Below, piece by piece: positions 59,363 through 64,000 of a DNA stretch of 64,000 nucleotides. A program made the translations under genes and the position numbers. Below the pieces are notes generated by a model, which ran no database searches, was not told the DNA's origin, and saw only the letters and a list, made by a program, of their open reading frames with translations. Numbering within the stretch: position 1 is the first letter of the stretch; each line of letters begins with the position of its first letter. The DNA lies in contig NZ_CP041764.1 in NCBI RefSeq assembly GCF_009817885.1, positions 2,046,001 through 2,110,000 on the forward strand, written 5' to 3'. This stretch comes from Serratia rhizosphaerae. GTDB lineage: Bacteria; Pseudomonadota; Gammaproteobacteria; Enterobacterales; Enterobacteriaceae.

Positions 59363-60337
59363 ATGAAGCCTTCGATCGTACTGTACAAAAAACTCCCCGC
59401 CGCCCTGCGTGAACGCCTGGAACAACATTTCACCGTACATGCCTTCAACGGCCTGAATCCTGACAATGCCGATGAATTCAAACGGGCGCTGCAACAGGCC
59501 GAGGGGATCATCGGTTCCGGCGGCAAGGTTGATGAGGCCTTTCTGCAGCAGGCGCCGAAACTGCGTGCGGCATCCACCGTCTCCGTCGGCTATGACAACT
59601 TCGACGTCGAGGCGCTTAACGCCCGCAATATCGTGCTGATGCACACGCCGACGGTGCTGACGGAAACCGTGGCCGATACCATCATGAGCCTGGTGCTGGC
59701 GACGGCGCGCCGCGTGGTGGAAGTGGCCGAGCGGGTGAAGGCCGGCGAGTGGCAGGGCAGCATCGGCCCGGACTGGTTCGGCGTCGACGTGCACCATAAA
59801 ACGCTGGGCGTTCTCGGCATGGGCCGCATCGGCCTGGCGCTGGCCCAGCGCGCCCACTTTGGCTTCGGCATGCCGATTCTGTACAACGCGCGTCGCCCGC
59901 ATCAGGAAGCGGAGCAGCGCTTTGGCGCGCGTCACTGCGACCTGGATACCCTGCTGGCCGAGTCGGACTTTGTCTGTATTACCCTGCCGCTGACCGAGCA
60001 GACCTTCCACCTGATCGGTCGCGAGCAGCTGGCGAAGATGAAGCAAAGCGGCATTCTGATCAACGCCGGCCGCGGGCCGGTGGTCGACGAGCAGGCGCTG
60101 ATTGAGGCGCTGCAAAACGGCACTATCCACGCCGCCGGGCTGGACGTGTTCGAAAAAGAGCCGCTGCCGGTCTCCTCGCCGCTGCTGAAAATGCCGAACG
60201 TGGTCGCCCTGCCGCATATTGGCTCCGCCACCCATGAAACCCGCTACGGCATGGCCGAGTGCGCGGTGGATAACCTGATCGCCGCGCTGACCGGCACGGT
60301 GACGGAAAACTGCGTTAACCCACAGGTGCTGAAATAG
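59363..60337 (+). CDS. ghrB: 2-ketogluconate/glyoxylate reductase
   Basis: A 324-residue D-2-hydroxyacid dehydrogenase, same length as E. coli GhrB and very similar. The NAD(P) fold is KTLGVLGMGRIGLALAQRAHFGFGMPILYNARR; catalytic Arg, Glu and His lie in LINAGRGPVVDEQAL, AGLDVFEKEPLPVSS and VVALPHIGSATHETRYGMA. It reduces 2-ketogluconate to gluconate as well as glyoxylate/hydroxypyruvate. As last gene of the kgu operon it stands where Pseudomonas has KguD. ATG 59363 is behind CTGGAG and matches the family; the frame extends 10 codons upstream. A hairpin follows at 60349-60366. Confidence 0.95.
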   Translation: MKPSIVLYKKLPAALRERLEQHFTVHAFNGLNPDNADEFKRALQQAEGIIGSGGKVDEAFLQQAPKLRAASTVSVGYDNFDVEALNARNIVLMHTPTVLTETVADTIMSLVLATARRVVEVAERVKAGEWQGSIGPDWFGVDVHHKTLGVLGMGRIGLALAQRAHFGFGMPILYNARRPHQEAEQRFGARHCDLDTLLAESDFVCITLPLTEQTFHLIGREQLAKMKQSGILINAGRGPVVDEQALIEALQNGTIHAAGLDVFEKEPLPVSSPLLKMPNVVALPHIGSATHETRYGMAECAVDNLIAALTGTVTENCVNPQVLK

Positions 60338-60348
60338 CGCTCTGTACC

Positions 60349-60366
60349 GGGCGGGATCACCCGCCC
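60349..60366 (+). terminator. hairpin after ghrB
   Basis: GGGCGGG-ATCA-CCCGCCC, 7-bp GC stem, 11 bp after the stop, followed only by TTA; a probable operon end of uncertain strength. Confidence 0.6.
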
Positions 60367-60505
60367 TTACCCCTCAGAACAAAAACCCAACATTACACCT
60401 ATAATTAAAATTTAACGCTAATGCGGGTTTTATCCTGCGCATTGCGCCCGCAATTATCTGGCGGTATGGTGGGCGACTCCCTGCAAAAACCAATATGCTG
60501 CACCT

Positions 60506-61759
60506 ATGACTTTTTCACTTTTCGGCGACAAATTTACCCGTTACTCGGGCATCACCCGCTTAATGGACGACCTGAACCAAGGCCTGCGCACCCCGGGCGC
60601 CATCATGCTCGGCGGCGGTAATCCGGCGCAAATCCCAGAGATGGAGCACTACTTCAAACAGCTGTGTCAGGAGATGCTCGACCAGGGCAAACTGACCGAA
60701 GCGCTGTGCAACTATGACGGCCCGCAAGGGAAGAATACGCTGCTTAAAGCGCTGGCTACCCTGCTGAGTGAAGAGCTGGGCTGGCAGATCGAACCACAGA
60801 ACATTGCACTGACAAACGGCAGTCAGAGCGCGTTTTTCTACTTATTCAATCTGTTCGCCGGCCGCTGCGCCGACGGCAACCGGCGTCGCGTGCTGTTTCC
60901 GCTGGCGCCGGAGTATATCGGCTACGCCGACGCCGGCCTGGACGAAGGGCTGTTTGTCTCCGCCAAGCCGAATATCGAGCTGCTGCCGGAAGGCCAGTTC
61001 AAGTATCACGTCGATTTCGACAACCTGACTATCGGCGACGATATCGGCATGATCTGCGTGTCGCGCCCCACCAACCCGACCGGTAACGTCATCACCGATG
61101 ACGAGCTGATCCAGCTTGACGCGCTGGCGCAGCAGCACGATGTTCCGCTGGTGATCGATAACGCCTACGGCGTGCCGTTCCCGGGCATTATCTTCAGCGA
61201 CGCCACGCCGCTGTGGAACCCGAACATCATCCTGTGCATGAGCCTGTCTAAACTGGGCCTGCCGGGGTCGCGCTGCGGCATCGTGATCGCCGATGAGAAA
61301 ACCATCACCGCGCTGACCAATATGAACGGCATTATCAGCCTGTCACCGGGCAGCATCGGCCCGGCAATCGCGGCGGAAATGATTGAACGCGGCGACCTGC
61401 TGCGCCTGTCGAATAACGTGATTAAGCCGTTCTACCAGCAGAGGGTGACGCAGACCATCGCCACCATCCGCCGTTATCTGCCGGAAGAACGCTGCCTGAT
61501 CCATAAACCGGAAGGCGCGATTTTCCTCTGGCTGTGGTTTAAAGATCTGCCGATCAGCACCGAGCTGCTGTACCAGCGCCTGAAGCAGCGCGGCGTACTG
61601 ATGGTGCCGGGGCACTACTTCTTCCCGGGGCTGGAGCACGAGTGGCCGCATACCCATCAGTGCATGCGCATGAACTACGTGCCGGAGCCGGATAAAATCG
61701 AACGCGGCATCGCCATTCTGGCGGAGGAAGTGGAGCGGGCGCACCGCGAAGCGCAGTAA
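60506..61759 (+). CDS. avtA: valine-pyruvate aminotransferase
   Basis: A 417-residue PLP aminotransferase (fold type I), identical in length to E. coli AvtA. It opens MTFSLFGDKFTRYSGITRLMDDL, contains GAIMLGGGNPAQIPEM and NYDGPQGKNTLLKAL, the VSRPTNPTGNVI loop, and the PLP lysine in LCMSLSKLGLPGSRCGI; the C-terminus has HTHQCMRMNYVPEPDKIE. It transfers amino groups between valine/alpha-aminobutyrate and pyruvate, making alanine. Expression in E. coli is repressed by alanine and leucine; no leader peptide or obvious operator was seen in the 168-bp upstream gap. The ribosome-binding site is weak. Confidence 0.97.
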   Translation: MTFSLFGDKFTRYSGITRLMDDLNQGLRTPGAIMLGGGNPAQIPEMEHYFKQLCQEMLDQGKLTEALCNYDGPQGKNTLLKALATLLSEELGWQIEPQNIALTNGSQSAFFYLFNLFAGRCADGNRRRVLFPLAPEYIGYADAGLDEGLFVSAKPNIELLPEGQFKYHVDFDNLTIGDDIGMICVSRPTNPTGNVITDDELIQLDALAQQHDVPLVIDNAYGVPFPGIIFSDATPLWNPNIILCMSLSKLGLPGSRCGIVIADEKTITALTNMNGIISLSPGSIGPAIAAEMIERGDLLRLSNNVIKPFYQQRVTQTIATIRRYLPEERCLIHKPEGAIFLWLWFKDLPISTELLYQRLKQRGVLMVPGHYFFPGLEHEWPHTHQCMRMNYVPEPDKIERGIAILAEEVERAHREAQ

Positions 61760-61780
61760 CGCCGCCGGCCATAAACGCAA

Positions 61781-61815
61781 CGGGGGAAGTCCGTCAGGAC
61801 TTCCCCCGTTTTTTT
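61781..61815 (+). terminator. intrinsic terminator between avtA and ibpB
   Basis: CGGGGGAAGTCC-GTCA-GGACTTCCCCCG, a perfect 12-bp stem followed by seven T (61809-61815). It ends avtA and sits between convergent genes, so it can also stop ibpAB transcripts. Confidence 0.93.
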
Positions 61816-61832
61816 ACCGCGTCAGCGGCCGG

Positions 61833-62261
61833 TTATTTTTCTTCCAGCCCCGGCGTACTGCCGATGGCGATGCGCTGCGGCTGCAACGCTTCCGGCACCT
61901 GCCGCACCAAATCGATGTGCAGCAGGCCGTTCTCAAACTGGGCCTCGGCCACGTGCAGATGTTCAGCCAGCGTAAAGCTCAGGCTGAACTCTTTGCAGAC
62001 CAGCCCCTGATGCAGGTACTCCACCGGTTTCTCCGCCGGCGTCGGTTTACCGCGCACCGTCAGGCGCGGGCCTTCCACCTCGATATCCAGCTCGCTTTGC
62101 CTGAATCCGGCCAGCGCCAGGGAAATGCGATAATGGTTATCATCACTTTTTTCAATATTGTAGGGAGGGAATCCCTGAGGTTCCTGTCCACCCATTGAAC
62201 TGGCTAATTTATCAAAACCGATCCATTGGCGAAGCAGCGGGGATAAGTCGTAGTTACGCAT
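61833..62261 (-). CDS. ibpB: small heat-shock chaperone IbpB
   Basis: A 142-residue alpha-crystallin/Hsp20 protein. The N-terminal arm is MRNYDLSPLLRQWIGFDKLASSM; the alpha-crystallin domain spans ~35-125 (FPPYNIEKSDDNHYRISLALAGF, LTVRGKPTP, FSLSFTLAEHLHVAEAQFENGLLHIDL). A C-terminal IAI-type motif occurs in RIAIGS. It binds unfolding proteins with IbpA for later rescue by DnaK/ClpB. It lies 103 bp after ibpA and shares its sigma-32 promoter. The leader just before the start, with CUUC-AUA-GAAG next to the GGAG, may act as a thermosensor. Confidence 0.95.
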   Translation of the reverse strand: MRNYDLSPLLRQWIGFDKLASSMGGQEPQGFPPYNIEKSDDNHYRISLALAGFRQSELDIEVEGPRLTVRGKPTPAEKPVEYLHQGLVCKEFSLSFTLAEHLHVAEAQFENGLLHIDLVRQVPEALQPQRIAIGSTPGLEEK

Positions 62262-62364
62262 AATAGTTACTCCTTCTATGAAGCGAGAGACACTTATAAC
62301 GCCCCCTGTCGGCGGGCATCAGATATTTCCTCTGAAAATAATTAATCAGGGGAAATAATAATGA

Positions 62365-62775
62365 TTATTTAATTTCGATACGGCGTGGCTTTAACGTTTC
62401 CGGCACAATACGTTGCATGTCGATATACAACAAACCGTGTTCCAGTTTGGCGCCTTTAATGTGGATATGTTCGGCAAGCTGGAATTTACGCTCGAAGTTT
62501 CTTTCAGCAATACCCTGATACAGATAGGTTTTTTCTGCCGCTTCGCCGCTGTGCGCGCCGCGCACCGTCAGCAGGTTATCGTGCGAGGTGATCTCCAGTT
62601 CTTGCTCGGTAAAGCCGGCAACCGCAATGGCAATGCGATAATGATTCTCGTCAACCAGCTCAACATTATAGGGAGGGTAACCATTTCCCTGGCTCTGTCC
62701 GGTTTCCAGCGCGTTAAATAAACGGTCGAAACCAATCGCGGAGCGGTAGAGCGGGGACAGATCGAAATTACGCAT
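62365..62775 (-). CDS. ibpA: small heat-shock chaperone IbpA
   Basis: A 136-residue Hsp20 protein matching E. coli IbpA (137): MRNFDLSPLYRSAIGFDRLFNALE, GYPPYNVELVDENHYRIAIAVAGFTEQELEI, AERNFERKFQLAEHIHIKGAKLEHGLLYIDM, with C-terminal RRIEIK carrying the IEI anchor motif. It assembles on aggregating proteins and partners IbpB. It is expressed from a near-perfect sigma-32 promoter at 62888-62916, with a ~105-nt 5' leader that can hide the ribosome-binding site. In E. coli IbpA also represses its own translation. Confidence 0.97.
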   Translation of the reverse strand: MRNFDLSPLYRSAIGFDRLFNALETGQSQGNGYPPYNVELVDENHYRIAIAVAGFTEQELEITSHDNLLTVRGAHSGEAAEKTYLYQGIAERNFERKFQLAEHIHIKGAKLEHGLLYIDMQRIVPETLKPRRIEIK

Positions 62776-62810
62776 AACATAGCCTCCTAAGGCGCTTTAG
62801 CGAGGTTTAA
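62776..62810 (-). promoter_or_regulatory. ROSE-like RNA thermometer before ibpA
   Basis: The last ~35 nt of the ibpA leader place the AGGAGG (62788-62783) inside possible stems: GCCU-UAGG-AGGC over the site itself, or the CCUC at 62805-62802 with its GAGG. This is the arrangement of ROSE thermometers known upstream of E. coli ibpA. Heat melting is inferred from homology. Confidence 0.7.
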
Positions 62811-62887
62811 AAAACAGGTCTTCCATCATGGACAGACGCAATGGCCGGAATTCCCTGACGGCGAATTCTTAATTTGGCCTTGTAGAT

Positions 62888-62916
62888 TAAATGGGGTTTG
62901 CTTTTTCCCTTTCAAG
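62888..62916 (-). promoter_or_regulatory. sigma-32 heat-shock promoter of ibpAB
   Basis: On the minus strand: -35 CTTGAAA (62916-62910), a 13-bp spacer, then -10 CCCCATTTA (62896-62888). Both boxes match the sigma-32 consensus completely. It lies ~110 bp before the ibpA start, inside the 302-bp gap to yidQ. No other feature was recognised in that gap. Confidence 0.95.
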
Positions 62917-63077
62917 CGCCCAAGATAAAAAAATGCCAATGAAGGCAGCGAAAGTTTTTTTATCACATACAATAAAGAGTGAGATAACCGCCACAGAGCG
63001 GCGTTTTGCTCCTTTAAAAGCATCTGCCGGATGTGATAAATCAGCAATTCAGGGGAACAGCACCCTTCAGGATGGAA

Positions 63078-63416
63078 ATGATGATGAAAAGATTGATGGC
63101 GACCAGTTGCCTGCTGTTGGCGACCAGCGGTTGCTCCAGCGTAATGAGCCACAGCGGCCCCGATATGGGCTACTATCCCGGCACGCGCGCCAGTATGAAC
63201 ATGTTGAAAGACAATGAGACCGGCTGGGCAATGAAGCCGCTGGTGGCGCTGGATCTGCCGTTCTCTGCGGTGATGGATACCGTGTTGCTGCCTTACGACT
63301 ACCTGCGTGCCGACAGCGACAAAACCGCCGACTCGCCAAGAGAGCGTATTCTGCGCAGCGAGCAGCAGAATCTGGCCTCTACCGGCAACCCGGGACAAGG
63401 CCCCGTCGCACACTGA
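63078..63416 (+). CDS. yidQ: YidQ-family lipoprotein
   Basis: A ~112-residue lipoprotein of the YceK/YidQ (DUF1375) type. After the basic N-terminus (MMMKRLMATSCLLLATSGC) the lipobox Cys is followed by SSVMSHSG, YYPGTRASMNMLKDNETGW, LDLPFSAVMDTVLLPYDYLR, clearly like E. coli YidQ. Function is unknown; anchored by lipid with serines at +2/+3, so outer-membrane sorting is predicted. Several ATGs are in frame (63033, 63072, 63078, 63081, 63084); 63078 sits behind AGGATGG and gives a normal signal peptide. Divergent from ibpA, as in E. coli. Confidence 0.9.
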   Translation: MMMKRLMATSCLLLATSGCSSVMSHSGPDMGYYPGTRASMNMLKDNETGWAMKPLVALDLPFSAVMDTVLLPYDYLRADSDKTADSPRERILRSEQQNLASTGNPGQGPVAH

Positions 63417-63451
63417 CGTGATACGGGTCGCACGCCGACCCGCCCTCTTTG

Positions 63452-64000
63452 CTAGACCTCGACGATAAATATCTGGCTAAAGCCCGCCACGTCCCGCATA
63501 AACGCCACCCGTTTGCCATCGGGGGAAAACACCACCGCATCGCCGCTGGGCGGCTGCTCGCTACGCGGCGTCAGGCGACGCAGCGCGCCGGTCGCCATAT
63601 TGCACAACATCACGCTGTTATCACAGACCAGCGCAATATGCCCGCCCTGCGGGTGCCAGCTAAACGCCGACTGCACCGCATGTTTGCCCTGCGTCACCTG
63701 CCGCGGCGCACCGCCGTTGGGGGAAACCGTCCACAGCTGCGCCACGCCGTTATCATCTTTCATCAAAAAAGCGATCTGACTGCCGTCCGGCGCGCTGCGC
63801 AGCCAGTGGCGCGGCGCTGTCGCCACGCCGGGGTTGCGTCGTGCGCCGGTAAAGGTCAGCCGCCGCTGTCGCACGCCGCGCGGCGGCGCCGGCAGGCGAG
63901 TTTCGCTGCCCTGCAGCGGCTCATCGCCGGCCTTTGCATAGTCGGCGTCGTTTTCCGGCAGATCGACGATAAACACCTCCGGCAGTTTCTCACCGTTTTC
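63452..64000 (-). CDS. yidR: YidR-like beta-propeller protein, C-terminal part (cut by window edge)
   Basis: The minus-strand frame is open to the window end, giving ~182 residues; the N-terminus lies outside. It is built of TolB/WD40-like blades: LRSAPDGSQIAFLMKDDNGVAQLWTVSPNGGAPRQVTQ, FSWHPQGGHIALVCDNSVMLCNMATG, and VVFSPDGKRVAFMRDVAGFSQIF. The neighbourhood ibpB-ibpA-yidQ-yidR is the same in E. coli, where YidR (DUF3748) is ~415 residues and of unknown function. Assignment rests on fold repeats and synteny. Confidence 0.85.
   Translation of the reverse strand, partial: ENGEKLPEVFIVDLPENDADYAKAGDEPLQGSETRLPAPPRGVRQRRLTFTGARRNPGVATAPRHWLRSAPDGSQIAFLMKDDNGVAQLWTVSPNGGAPRQVTQGKHAVQSAFSWHPQGGHIALVCDNSVMLCNMATGALRRLTPRSEQPPSGDAVVFSPDGKRVAFMRDVAGFSQIFIVEV

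Overview
The window is core chromosome of a GC-rich enterobacterium, most likely Serratia. Many proteins align by eye with Escherichia coli orthologues (XylRHGFAB, WecH, SelAB, FdoGHI, MtlADR, GlyQS, YiaD, GhrB, AvtA, IbpAB). Gene blocks that are separate in E. coli are joined here. Family names come from recalled sequence similarity and visible motifs; no search was run.

Layout. 1-0.8 kb: end of a chaperone-usher fimbrial cluster. 0.8-4.5 kb: periplasmic esterase-like protein, then a NimT/CynX-type transporter diverging from a LysR regulator. 4.5-12.7 kb: the xylose regulon, with xylR and xylFGH on the minus strand and xylAB on the plus strand around a shared control region. 12.8-17.9 kb: an AT-richer acid-stress module made of an arginine-decarboxylase-like enzyme, an AdiC-like antiporter and a LuxR-type regulator, with a strong dyad in the decarboxylase promoter. 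17.9-23.1 kb: a Tat-exported cytosine-deaminase-like amidohydrolase, wecH, and a VgrG with a small membrane protein.

23.4-33.6 kb: a selenocysteine/formate module. It holds fdoGHI and fdhE, a DcrB-like lipoprotein, yibF and selAB. fdoG reads through an in-frame TGA followed by a SECIS hairpin. 34-37.9 kb: sodA with a Fur box, a chemoreceptor, yiiM and yibL. 37.9-42 kb: mtlADR behind four CRP-type sites. 42-45.5 kb: a long AT-rich, G-poor leader with an intrinsic terminator, then an AdhE. 45.5-54.8 kb: yiaF-like gene, glyQS, an MFS transporter, a GDSL-esterase autotransporter, tag and yiaD. 54.9-60.4 kb: a 2-ketogluconate operon (PtxS-like repressor, kguE, kguK, kguT) ending in ghrB, with a perfect palindromic operator. 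60.5-64 kb: avtA, the heat-shock pair ibpAB behind a clear sigma-32 promoter, yidQ and the 3' end of yidR.

Functionally the window is mostly sugar and sugar-acid catabolism (xylose, mannitol, 2-ketogluconate), formate respiration and stress functions. I saw no tRNA, rRNA, CRISPR array, insertion sequence or prophage. The least routine parts are the acid-stress module, the adhE leader, the VgrG pair and the structured gaps of the kgu operon.
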